A program made the translations under genes and the position numbers. The notes under the pieces were generated by a model, which searched no databases, was not told the origin of the DNA, and worked only from the letters and a program-made list of their open reading frames with translations. This document shows positions 18,856-27,256 of a DNA stretch of 64,000 nucleotides, one piece after another. Origin of the DNA: Variovorax paradoxus (lineage in GTDB: Bacteria > Pseudomonadota > Gammaproteobacteria > Burkholderiales > Burkholderiaceae_C); assembly GCF_030811855.1 (NCBI RefSeq), contig NZ_JAUSRN010000019.1, positions 1-64,000 on the forward strand, in the 5' to 3' direction. Within the stretch, counting starts at the first letter, position 1. Every line of letters begins with the position of its first letter.

Positions 18856-19665
18856 ATGATTTTAGCGATCCCCTCCCCCCTCGCGGTGGCGCTGGGCATC
18901 GCCACCGCGGCTGCCTACGGATTTGCCGCTGCCGCAGGTGCCCGGCTGAGCCGAAAAACAACCCAATGGGCCCTCGGGCTGGCGTGGCTGCTGCATGCCG
19001 CGGTGCTGGGCCACGGCCTGGTCGGCAGCCAGCCGCACTTCGGCTTTGCGCCCGCGCTCTCCGTCACCGCCTGGCTGGTGCTCACCGTCTATGCGGTCGA
19101 AAGCAGCATGTACCCGCAGATGAAGGTGCGCCGTGCGTTGGCCTTGCTGGGCGCGGCCGCCGTGTTGCTCGGCGTGCTGTTTCCGGGCACGCCGCTGCAT
19201 GTCTCGGCATCGCCGTGGCTGCCGCTGCACCTTGCGCTCGGCATTGCGTCCTATGGCTTGTTCGGCGCCGCCGTGGTCCATGCGTGGCTGATCACGCGGG
19301 CCGAAAAGCAGATCCGCCTGGCCACCGAACCGCAGGCCGGCCTTCCGCTGCTCACGCTCGAGCGGCTCACCTTCCGCTTCGTAATGGCGGGCTTCGTACT
19401 GCTTTCGGCCACGCTGCTCGCTGGCTTGCTGTTCAGCGAAACGCTTTATGGCGCGTCGTTCCGCGGCTGGAAGTGGGATCACAAGACGGTGTTCTCGGTG
19501 CTGGCCTGGATCAGCTTTGCGGTGCTGCTGATCGGCCGTGTGCGCTTCGGCTGGCGCGGCCGCACAGCGCGGCGCGTGCTCTACGCCGGCTCCGTTCTAT
19601 TGCTGCTGGCCTATGTGGGCTCGCGCTTCGTACTCGAAGTGGTGCTGGCGCGCGGCACGTCATGA
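18856..19665 (+). CDS. Cytochrome c assembly family inner-membrane protein (YpjD/CcsA-like)
   Basis: A 269-residue polytopic protein with about eight hydrophobic segments. It carries the CcsA-like features: a conserved tryptophan-rich loop (SFRGWKWDHKTVFSVLAWISF at about 195-215) and histidines (for example in LPLHLALGIASYGLFG) of the heme-handling family. YpjD relatives commonly lie next to ffh. A direct role in heme delivery is inferred. It overlaps the next gene by ATGA. Confidence 0.82.
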   Translation: MILAIPSPLAVALGIATAAAYGFAAAAGARLSRKTTQWALGLAWLLHAAVLGHGLVGSQPHFGFAPALSVTAWLVLTVYAVESSMYPQMKVRRALALLGAAAVLLGVLFPGTPLHVSASPWLPLHLALGIASYGLFGAAVVHAWLITRAEKQIRLATEPQAGLPLLTLERLTFRFVMAGFVLLSATLLAGLLFSETLYGASFRGWKWDHKTVFSVLAWISFAVLLIGRVRFGWRGRTARRVLYAGSVLLLLAYVGSRFVLEVVLARGTS

Positions 19666-19922
19666 AATACCTGCTCGTTTTGGCGGTGCTCTGGGTGGCC
19701 ATCTGGCTCTGGCGCAAGAACCGCCGGGAGGAAATGCGCGAGGCCGAGCGCGAGCAGGCAGCGGCCCGCGCCCAGCGCCCGACCGCCGCGCCCTCGGCTC
19801 CGCAGGCCATGCTGCGCTGTGCCCATTGCGGCGTGCACCTGCCCGCAAGCGATGCCATCGCAGGTCCGGGCGAGACGGTCTACTGCAGCGCCGCGCACCG
19901 CCAGGCCGCCGAGCGCGGCTGA
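19662..19922 (+). CDS. Small membrane-anchored PP0621-like protein
   Basis: An 86-residue protein with one N-terminal transmembrane helix (residues 3-18), a charged Arg/Glu-rich helix, and a C-terminal zinc-ribbon-like region with CAHCG and a later cysteine in VYCSAAH. It matches the character of the PP0621 family, unknown in function, often found before pilS. Translation is probably coupled to the upstream gene through the ATGA overlap. Confidence 0.7.
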   Translation: MKYLLVLAVLWVAIWLWRKNRREEMREAEREQAAARAQRPTAAPSAPQAMLRCAHCGVHLPASDAIAGPGETVYCSAAHRQAAERG

Positions 19923-19939
19923 CGGAACACCGCGCATCC

Positions 19940-21637
19940 ATGAGCTCTTCCCTCTGGCCGCGAGGCGAGGCCGCCACCGACTGGGACGCGCTCGAGCCGG
20001 GCGGCAGCGAGAGCGCCGCGCTGCTGCGGTTGTGGCGCGGCTTCATGGCGGCACGCTGCTTCGTTGCGCTCATTCTGGTGCTGCTGCAAGGCATCGCCAT
20101 GGCGCTTGGCCAGACGATGCAGCCGCTGGCCATCGCGCTGTCGGCCGGCTACCTGGTCGCGAGCTGGCTGGGCGCCCGCTACGCGCATTTCACGCCTCCC
20201 ATCCGTGGCTTCGCTGCGCTGTGGTTCGTCACCATCGGCATTGACCTTGGCACCTTCACCGCGCTCCAGGTGCTCCAGGGCGGCAACATCAACTACACGC
20301 CGCTGTTCGCGCTTCCCGTGCTGATGAGCGCTGTGCTCGGCACGGTGACCGTGGGCCTGGGCACCACCGCCACTGTCACGCTGTTGTTGCTCGCCGATGC
20401 GGGCTGGCACTGGCTGCAGCAGCCCGGCGATTCCTCCACCCGCTTCGTGCAGGCGGCGCTCACGGGAACCGGCCTCTTCGTGGTGGCCCTGCTGGCGCAT
20501 GAGCTGGCTCGCCGGCTTGCGCGCGAAGAAGAAACCGCGCTGCGCAACCGCAGCAGCGCGCAGATGCAGGCGCAGGTCAACGACCTGGTGATCGAGACGC
20601 TGAGCGAGGGCGTGCTGGTGATCGACGCCGAAGGCATGGTGCATGCGGCCAATCCGGCGGCCGACGCCATCCTCGGACAAGGCCTGGCCCGCCTCACCCT
20701 GCCCTTTGCGCTGCATGCGCAGCCAGCCTGGCATGCCCTGGGGGCACTTGCACGCCAAACCTTTGCGCGCCGCGCGCCGCAAAGCGAAGAAATTCCAGTG
20801 GCGCAAGCGCGCGGCGCCGCGCGTGAAGTGCGGGTGCGCACGCGGCTCACGCCTACCAGCGACCAGCGCGTCGACAGCCTGTGCGTGATGTTCCTGCAGG
20901 ACCTGCGCGAACTCGAAGCCCGCATCCGAACCGAGAAGCTCGCCGCAATGGGCCGCATGTCGGCCGCCGTGGCGCACGAAATCCGCAACCCGCTGGCCGC
21001 GATCACGCAGGCCAGCGCCCTGCTCAACGAAGACCTCACCGATCCCGCGCACCGCAAGTTGACCAGCATGGTCCAGCACAACGCGCAGCGGCTCGCCCGC
21101 ATCGTGGACGACGTGCTCGATGTTTCACGCGCGCGCCAGCAGCGCGTGCTCTCGCTCGGCGAGCAGGTCGCGCTCGACCCTGCGGTGCGTGCGCTGGCCG
21201 AAGAATGGGTGCGCCAGACGCACCGCCAGGGCGTGCTGATCACGCTCGATGCCGTCGACAGCGAAGTGCGCTTCGACGTCGAGCACCTGCGCCGCCTGCT
21301 TGTGAACCTGCTGGACAACGCGGCGCGCTACGCCGGCAACCGGGAAGGCTCGATCCAGGTCGTCACCACCATGCAGCGCGGCACATCCGGACGACCCAGC
21401 CTGCAGGTGTGGAGCGACGGCGCGCCGCTGGAGCCCGCCGTGCAGCGCCACCTGTTTGAACCTTTTTTCTCATCCGAGAGCCGCTCAAGCGGGCTCGGCC
21501 TTTTCCTGTGCCGGGAGCTGTGCCGGCGCCATGGCGCCACCATTGGCTACGAACGGCGTGCGCTGGTGGCGGGCGGCCCCGAAGGCAACGAATTCTTCGT
21601 CAGCTTTGCACCGAGCGAAAACCGGCTGACACAATAG
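19940..21637 (+). CDS. pilS: Sensor histidine kinase PilS
   Basis: A 565-residue kinase with six N-terminal transmembrane segments (about 32-190), a PAS domain (about 215-320), then a dimerisation helix with phospho-acceptor in MSAAVAHEIRNPLAAI. The ATPase has the N-box NLLDNAARYA and a G2-like SSGLGLFLCRE. In Pseudomonas PilS controls PilR, which drives type IV pilin transcription with sigma-54. The assignment rests on topology and the adjacent PilR. Confidence 0.85.
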   Translation: MSSSLWPRGEAATDWDALEPGGSESAALLRLWRGFMAARCFVALILVLLQGIAMALGQTMQPLAIALSAGYLVASWLGARYAHFTPPIRGFAALWFVTIGIDLGTFTALQVLQGGNINYTPLFALPVLMSAVLGTVTVGLGTTATVTLLLLADAGWHWLQQPGDSSTRFVQAALTGTGLFVVALLAHELARRLAREEETALRNRSSAQMQAQVNDLVIETLSEGVLVIDAEGMVHAANPAADAILGQGLARLTLPFALHAQPAWHALGALARQTFARRAPQSEEIPVAQARGAAREVRVRTRLTPTSDQRVDSLCVMFLQDLRELEARIRTEKLAAMGRMSAAVAHEIRNPLAAITQASALLNEDLTDPAHRKLTSMVQHNAQRLARIVDDVLDVSRARQQRVLSLGEQVALDPAVRALAEEWVRQTHRQGVLITLDAVDSEVRFDVEHLRRLLVNLLDNAARYAGNREGSIQVVTTMQRGTSGRPSLQVWSDGAPLEPAVQRHLFEPFFSSESRSSGLGLFLCRELCRRHGATIGYERRALVAGGPEGNEFFVSFAPSENRLTQ

Positions 21638-21641
21638 CGCC

Positions 21642-23210
21642 GTGAGCACTCCTCCTTCTAACCTGCAGCGTCCGGCCAACATCCTGGTCATTGACGACGA
21701 ACCCGACTTGCGCACGCTGTACGAGCTGACCTTGCTGCGCGAGGGCTATCGCGTCGAGGCCGCCGGCAGCGTCTCGGAAGCCTGGCAGCACCTCGAAGCC
21801 GCGCACTTCGATGCGGTGATCACCGACATGCGGCTGCCCGATGGGCAGGGCATGGAAATCATCCATCGCATCCAGAAGAACCAGCGCAGCGAGCGCTGCG
21901 TCGTGATGACGGCGTATGGCTCGGCCGAGAACGCGGTCGAGGCGCTGAAGGCCGGCGCCTTCGACTACCTGACCAAGCCGGTCGACCTGAAGCAGTTCCG
22001 CGCGGTTGTTGCTTCCGCCGTGCAGGCGCAGCAGGCGCCCCCAACCAAGGCCGTGCGCGCGGCGCCTGCGGAAACGGGCGAACGCACCGATGCGCCCGCC
22101 GTTCCAGGCAGCGGCATTGCGGCGCTCCAGCGGCTGGTGGGCGACTCCGAGCCGATGCGGCTCGTCAAGTCGCGCATCGCCAAGGTGGCGCGCGGCATGG
22201 CGCCAGTGCTGGTGCGCGGCGAATCGGGCACCGGCAAGGAACTCGTGGCGCGCGCCGTGCACGCCTGCAGCCAGCGCAGCGAAGGCCCTTTCATTGCGGT
22301 CAACTGCGGCGCCATTCCCGAGAACCTGCTCGAGGCCGAATTCTTCGGCGCCCGAAAAGGCTCCTACACCGGATCGTCGCAAGACCGCGACGGTTATTTC
22401 CAGGCCGCGCGCGGCGGTACGCTGTTCCTCGACGAGATCGGCGACCTGCCGCTGGCCATGCAGTCCAAGCTGCTGCGCGCCATCCAGGAGCGCAGCGTGC
22501 GATCGATCGGTTCCACGCAAGAAGATGCGGTGGACGTGCGTATCGTGAGCGCCACACACAAGGATCTGCACGCCGAAGTCCAGGCCGGCCGCTTCCGGCA
22601 AGATTTGTTCTACCGGCTGAACGTGATCGAGATTGCGGTGCCCGCGCTGCGCGATCGGCGCGAAGACCTGCCCGCGCTGTGCGCCGCGCTGCTCGCGCGC
22701 ATTGCGCACGACGGCGGATTGCCGGTGCCCCACCTTTCCGCCGATCTGCTGCGCCGCTTGGCGCAGCACCCGCTCGACGGCAACGTGCGGGAACTCGAGA
22801 ATTTGCTGCATCGCGCCGTGGCACTCAACGACGGCGACGAGCTGCACCTCGATCTGACGGCGGGCGGGCAGCCTGCCGCGGCGCCCACAGATTCGACCGC
22901 TGCGGCCACCGCGCCTTCGCCCCTGTCTTCTTCTTCAGTGGCCGATGGCGAATCGCCTCCCGCACCCGCTCCGGCCGCAAGCGCGGTTGCGGAGCCCAAG
23001 CCCGCCGCCCTTCCCTCCGATCTGCAGGCCTATCTGGACCAGCAGGAGCGCGAGATTCTCGTGCGTGCGCTGCGCGAAAGCGGCTTCAACCGAACGGCGG
23101 CCGCGGCGCGGCTCGGCATGAGCCTGCGCCAGATCCGCTACCGCATCGCGCGGCTGGGCATCACCACGCCCAACGGCGACGAAGGTGCTGCCAGCCATGC
23201 CGACGAGTGA
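21642..23210 (+). CDS. pilR: Sigma-54-dependent response regulator PilR
   Basis: A 522-residue NtrC-class activator. The receiver (about 12-125) has VIDDEPDL and the acceptor aspartate in ITDMRLPDG. The AAA+ domain has RGESGTGKEL and LFLDEIGD, and the C-terminal Fis-type HTH is FNRTAAAARLGMSLRQIRYRI. The sigma-54 loop reads GSYTGS. An Ala/Pro-rich linker of about 60 residues precedes the HTH. The start is GTG at 21642, with a CACAAT hexamer 6 bases upstream. It follows pilS by 4 bases. Confidence 0.88.
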   Translation: MSTPPSNLQRPANILVIDDEPDLRTLYELTLLREGYRVEAAGSVSEAWQHLEAAHFDAVITDMRLPDGQGMEIIHRIQKNQRSERCVVMTAYGSAENAVEALKAGAFDYLTKPVDLKQFRAVVASAVQAQQAPPTKAVRAAPAETGERTDAPAVPGSGIAALQRLVGDSEPMRLVKSRIAKVARGMAPVLVRGESGTGKELVARAVHACSQRSEGPFIAVNCGAIPENLLEAEFFGARKGSYTGSSQDRDGYFQAARGGTLFLDEIGDLPLAMQSKLLRAIQERSVRSIGSTQEDAVDVRIVSATHKDLHAEVQAGRFRQDLFYRLNVIEIAVPALRDRREDLPALCAALLARIAHDGGLPVPHLSADLLRRLAQHPLDGNVRELENLLHRAVALNDGDELHLDLTAGGQPAAAPTDSTAAATAPSPLSSSSVADGESPPAPAPAASAVAEPKPAALPSDLQAYLDQQEREILVRALRESGFNRTAAAARLGMSLRQIRYRIARLGITTPNGDEGAASHADE

Positions 23211-23814
23211 CGAAACCGCCAGCGCGGTAAGCGGCGACGACGGCCTCTGGCAAGCCGGCTGGTATCGTTTTGCCAAGGCGCTGCGCTCGCCGAATTTCGG
23301 CCTTCGGCCCGCGGGCGCGCAGACCGACCTGATCGTGCTGCATTCGATCAGCCTGCCGCCCGGCGAATACGGCGGCGACGCGGTGCAACAGCTCTTTGCC
23401 AACCAGCTCGACTGGGATGCGCACCCCTACTTCCAATCCATTCGTGGCCTCGAGGTTTCCTCGCATTTCTATGTGCGGCGCAACGGCGAGCTGTGGCAGT
23501 TCGTGAGCTGCGATGACCGGGCCTGGCATGCCGGCGCGTCGTCATGGCGCGGCCGCCAGAACTGCAACGACGATTCCATCGGCATCGAACTTGAAGGGCT
23601 CGAAGGCGAGCGTTTCGAAGACGCGCAATACGAGACGCTGGCCAGCCTCTCGGCCGCCATTGCGCAGCACTACGCCATTGCCCACATCGCCGGCCATGAA
23701 CACATCGCGCCGGGCCGCAAGCAGGACCCTGGCGCCGGCTTCGATTGGCACTTGCTGCGCGCGCAACTCGGCTGGGACTCGCGAATGTTTCCCGAACAGG
23801 CGATCCCACGCTAA
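23197..23814 (+). CDS. ampD: 1,6-anhydro-N-acetylmuramyl-L-alanine amidase AmpD
   Basis: A 205-residue cytoplasmic zinc amidase that recycles anhydro-muropeptides and indirectly controls AmpC-type beta-lactamases. Zinc ligands are visible in IVLHSISL, AGHEHI and KQDPGAGFDW. The ATG at 23197 overlaps the pilR end by 14 bases. Compared with E. coli AmpD (183 residues) it has about 15 extra N-terminal residues. Confidence 0.92.
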   Translation: MPTSDETASAVSGDDGLWQAGWYRFAKALRSPNFGLRPAGAQTDLIVLHSISLPPGEYGGDAVQQLFANQLDWDAHPYFQSIRGLEVSSHFYVRRNGELWQFVSCDDRAWHAGASSWRGRQNCNDDSIGIELEGLEGERFEDAQYETLASLSAAIAQHYAIAHIAGHEHIAPGRKQDPGAGFDWHLLRAQLGWDSRMFPEQAIPR

Positions 23815-24034
23815 TTTTTTTTTATCGCGCGGCGCCCTGCGATGCGATGCGTTTGCGCCGCCTCGATACGGCCGATGCAGTTGCGCAGCGTAGCAACCAT
23901 GCGCCTTGCAGGCCCAAATCGGCTTGCAAGCCACGCCCCGTGCGGCCTGCGCGACCATAGGCCAGTATTCATGGGGCACCGATGGCCGTGCGTGATCGGT
24001 AGAGAAATACCCGTAGGGGTTAAACTTCGTCGAA
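23815..24034. other. Non-coding stretch between ampD and the nrdA promoter
   Basis: I see no gene here. The run of T at 23816-23824 after ampD lacks a good stem. A perfect 12-bp palindrome, GGCTTGCAAGCC, lies at 23921-23932 and could be an operator. The rest has no recognisable structure. Confidence 0.5.
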
Positions 24035-24050
24035 ACACTACCTGTAGTGG
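24035..24050. promoter_or_regulatory. NrdR box 1
   Basis: ACACTACCTGTAGTGG matches about 11 of 14 positions of the NrdR consensus ACACWATATMTWGT. It starts 32 bp before box 2, about three helical turns, the usual spacing for paired NrdR boxes. Confidence 0.7.
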
Positions 24051-24051
24051 C

Positions 24052-24080
24052 TTGTAGACCCACCAGACCCTAGATATAGT
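24052..24080 (+). promoter_or_regulatory. Sigma-70 promoter of nrdA
   Basis: A -35 TTGTAG (24052-24057) and a -10 TATAGT (24075-24080) are spaced by 17 bases. The -10 lies inside NrdR box 2, so bound NrdR would block RNA polymerase. Confidence 0.65.
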
Positions 24081-24082
24081 GT
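24067..24082. promoter_or_regulatory. NrdR box 2
   Basis: Read on the minus strand, ACACTATATCTAGG matches the NrdR consensus at 13 of 14 positions. It overlaps the predicted -10 of nrdA. Confidence 0.8.
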
Positions 24083-24165
24083 CCTCCGTCCGGCCAACAA
24101 CGCCGGCGCAACGCCCGACCAGGGCGCTGCCACCCAACAAGAATTGCCATACCGAGAGGAAGCGA

Positions 24166-27078
24166 ATGCAAACAGCCCTGAACACCCCATCGACCCCGCG
24201 CGCCGTTCCCTCCACGCCGCAGCAGCAGCGCGACACCGCGGGCTCCACCACCGCCCAGAACCTCGCTAACTACCAGATCATTCGCCGCAACGGCGCCGTG
24301 GTTCCCTTCGAGCCCAACAAGATCGCCATCGCGATGATGAAAGCCTTCCTGGCGGTGCACGGCACCCAGGGCGCGGCTTCGGCCAGCGTGCGCGAAACGG
24401 TCGACACCCTCACGCAAGGCGTGATTCGCGCGATGGTCCGCTCGCGTCCGGGCGGCGGCACCTTCCACATCGAAGACGTGCAAGACCAGGTCGAACTCGG
24501 CCTGATGCGTGGCGGCCACCATGAAATCGCGCGTGCCTACGTGCTGTACCGCGAACGCCGCACGCAAGAGCGCTCCAAGCAGGGCGCGCAGGAAGCGCCA
24601 GCCACGCCGCTGCTCCACGTGCTGGACGGCGGCGAACGCATCGCGCTCGACCTGAACGAACTCAAGGGCCTGATCGAATCGGCCTGCGAAGGCCTGGGCG
24701 ACGGCATCACCGCCGCACCCATCGTCGCCGAGACGATGCGCAACCTGTATGACGGCGTGCCGCTCGACGAGGTCTACAAGGCCTCGATCCTGGCAGCGCG
24801 CACGCTGATCGAGAAGGACCCCGACTACACCTTCGCGACTGCCCGCCTGCTGCTGCACACGATCTTCAAGGAGATCATCGGCCGCGAAGTCATGCCCGCC
24901 GAGCGCGCCCAGACCTACGCCGACTACTTCCCGCAGTTCATCAAGAAGGGCGTCGAGAACGAGTTGCTCGACGAGAAGCTGTTGCAGTACGACCTGCCCC
25001 GCCTGGGCGCTGCGCTCAAGGCCGAGCGCGACAACCAGTTCGACTACCTCGGCCTGCAGACGCTGTACGACCGCTACTTCCTGCACGTGCGCAAGTCGCG
25101 CATCGAGCTGCCGCAGGCTTTCTTCATGCGCGTGGCCATGGGCCTCTCGCTCGGCGAAATCGACCGCGAAGCGCGCGCCATCGAGTTCTACGAAGTGCTG
25201 TCGTCCTTCGATTTCATGTCGAGCACGCCCACGCTGTTCAACGCCGGCACGCTGCGCTCGCAGCTGTCCAGCTGCTACCTGACCACCGTGCCCGACGACC
25301 TCGACGGCATCTACGAGTCGATCAAGGAAAACGCGCTGCTGTCGAAGTTCGCCGGCGGCCTGGGCAACGACTGGACCCGCGTGCGCGCGCTCGGCAGCCA
25401 CATCAAGGGCACGAACGGCGAATCGCAGGGCGTGGTGCCGTTCCTCAAGGTGGTGAACGACACGGCCGTGGCGGTGAACCAGGGCGGCAAGCGCAAGGGC
25501 GCCGTCTGCACGTACCTCGAAACCTGGCACCTCGACATCGAGGAGTTCCTGGAGCTGCGCAAGAACACCGGCGACGACCGCCGCCGCACGCACGACATGA
25601 ACACGGCCAACTGGATCCCCGACCTGTTCATGCGCCGCGTGATGGAAAAGGGCACCTGGACCCTGTTCTCGCCCTCGAACGTGCCTGACCTGCACGACCT
25701 GTTCGGCGCCGACTTCGAGAAGGCCTACGTGGCCTACGAAGAAAAGGCCGCGCGCGGCGAGATCAAGCCCGCTCGCACCATCCAGGCGTCGGACCTCTGG
25801 CGCAAGATGCTCACGATGCTGTTCGAGACCGGCCATCCCTGGATCACCTTCAAGGACGCCTGCAACGTGCGCTCGCCGCAGCAGCACGCCGGCGTGGTTC
25901 ACTCGTCGAACCTGTGCACCGAGATCACGCTGAACACCAGCGACACCGAAACCGCCGTCTGCAACTTGGGTTCCGTGAACCTGCTGCAGCACTTGAAGGA
26001 CGGCAAGGTCGACCACGACAAGCTCAAGAAGACCATCGCCACCGCGATGCGCATGCTCGACAACGTGATCGACATCAACTACTACGCCGTGAAGAAGGCG
26101 CGCGACTCGAACCTGCGCCACCGTCCGGTCGGCCTGGGCCTGATGGGCTTCCAGGACGCGCTGTACGAACTGCGCATTCCCTACGCCTCGCAAGAAGCCG
26201 TTCAGTTTGCCGATGAGTCGATGGAAGCCATCTGCTACCACGCCTACTGGGCATCGACCGAGCTGGCCAAGGAACGCGGCAAGTACTCGAGCTACAAGGG
26301 TTCGCTCTGGGACAAGGGCATCCTGCCGATCGACACGCTCGAACTGCTCGAGAAGGCCCGCGGCGGCTACGTGGAAGTGGACCGCTCGGCCACGCTGGAC
26401 TGGGACGCGCTGCGCCAGAAGATCAAGGCCGACGGCATGCGCAATTCGAACTGCGTGGCCATCGCACCGACCGCGACCATCTCCAACATCATCGGCGTCG
26501 ACGCCTCCATCGAGCCCTGCTTCGGCAACCTCTCGGTCAAGTCGAACCTGTCGGGCGAGTTCACCGTGATCAACCACTACCTGGTGCGCGACCTGAAGCG
26601 CCTGGGCCTGTGGGACGACGTCATGGTGATGGACCTGAAGCACTTCGACGGTTCGCTGCGCCCGATCGACCGCGTGCCGCAAGACGTGAAGGCGCTCTAC
26701 GCCACCGCGTTCGAAGTCGAGACGACGTGGCTGGTCGAAGCCGCGGCGCGCCGCCAGAAGTGGATCGACCAGGCGCAGTCGCTCAACATCTACATGGCCG
26801 GCGCATCGGGCAAGAAGCTCGACGACACCTACAAGCTCGCATGGCTGCGCGGCTTGAAGACCACCTACTACCTGCGCACGCAGAGTGCGACGCACGCCGA
26901 AAAGTCGACCGTGCAATCGGGCCGCCTCAACGCAGTGTCGTCGGGCAGCGATGCATCGTCGGGCATGAGTGCGCTCGAGGCTGCAGCGGCCGCAGCGAAG
27001 GCACAGATGAGTGCGATGCCTGCGACCGACATCGCGTTCTGCGGCGTCGACGATCCGACTTGCGAAGCATGCCAATGA
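24166..27078 (+). CDS. nrdA: Class Ia ribonucleoside-diphosphate reductase alpha subunit
   Basis: A 970-residue catalytic subunit that makes deoxyribonucleotides. An N-terminal ATP-cone (about 35-135) binds allosteric nucleotides and a second, partial cone-like region follows (about 155-245), consistent with its excess over the 761-residue E. coli enzyme. Active-site motifs present are SQLSSCYL, SNLCTEI, AVCNLGS and TTYYLRTQ; the redox tail ends DPTCEACQ. The start ATG follows GAGAGGA. Two NrdR boxes upstream indicate repression when dATP is plentiful. Confidence 0.95.
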   Translation: MQTALNTPSTPRAVPSTPQQQRDTAGSTTAQNLANYQIIRRNGAVVPFEPNKIAIAMMKAFLAVHGTQGAASASVRETVDTLTQGVIRAMVRSRPGGGTFHIEDVQDQVELGLMRGGHHEIARAYVLYRERRTQERSKQGAQEAPATPLLHVLDGGERIALDLNELKGLIESACEGLGDGITAAPIVAETMRNLYDGVPLDEVYKASILAARTLIEKDPDYTFATARLLLHTIFKEIIGREVMPAERAQTYADYFPQFIKKGVENELLDEKLLQYDLPRLGAALKAERDNQFDYLGLQTLYDRYFLHVRKSRIELPQAFFMRVAMGLSLGEIDREARAIEFYEVLSSFDFMSSTPTLFNAGTLRSQLSSCYLTTVPDDLDGIYESIKENALLSKFAGGLGNDWTRVRALGSHIKGTNGESQGVVPFLKVVNDTAVAVNQGGKRKGAVCTYLETWHLDIEEFLELRKNTGDDRRRTHDMNTANWIPDLFMRRVMEKGTWTLFSPSNVPDLHDLFGADFEKAYVAYEEKAARGEIKPARTIQASDLWRKMLTMLFETGHPWITFKDACNVRSPQQHAGVVHSSNLCTEITLNTSDTETAVCNLGSVNLLQHLKDGKVDHDKLKKTIATAMRMLDNVIDINYYAVKKARDSNLRHRPVGLGLMGFQDALYELRIPYASQEAVQFADESMEAICYHAYWASTELAKERGKYSSYKGSLWDKGILPIDTLELLEKARGGYVEVDRSATLDWDALRQKIKADGMRNSNCVAIAPTATISNIIGVDASIEPCFGNLSVKSNLSGEFTVINHYLVRDLKRLGLWDDVMVMDLKHFDGSLRPIDRVPQDVKALYATAFEVETTWLVEAAARRQKWIDQAQSLNIYMAGASGKKLDDTYKLAWLRGLKTTYYLRTQSATHAEKSTVQSGRLNAVSSGSDASSGMSALEAAAAAAKAQMSAMPATDIAFCGVDDPTCEACQ

Positions 27079-27102
27079 CGCGTGAGTGAAGTCAGAGAGG
27101 TG

Positions 27103-27162
27103 CATGCACGACGCGCGAACTCTCAGTCGATCACGGCATCGACTGACATCGCGCGATGCATG
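27103..27162. repeat. Large imperfect hairpin between nrdA and nrdB
   Basis: Three paired blocks nest around a 6-base loop (27132-27137): CAGTCGAT/ATCGACTG (27124-27131 with 27138-27145), CGCGCG/CGCGCG (27112-27117 with 27150-27155) and CATGCA/TGCATG (27103-27108 with 27157-27162). No T-run follows. It could be an RNA processing or stability element that sets the nrdA:nrdB ratio. Confidence 0.55.
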
Positions 27163-27256
27163 AGAGCAACATAACAACCACATAAATGGAGCGCGACGTG
27201 AACGAGCACTTTGCAACTCACATCGTTGCTCCGATAATTGAGCATTGGATTTTTCT

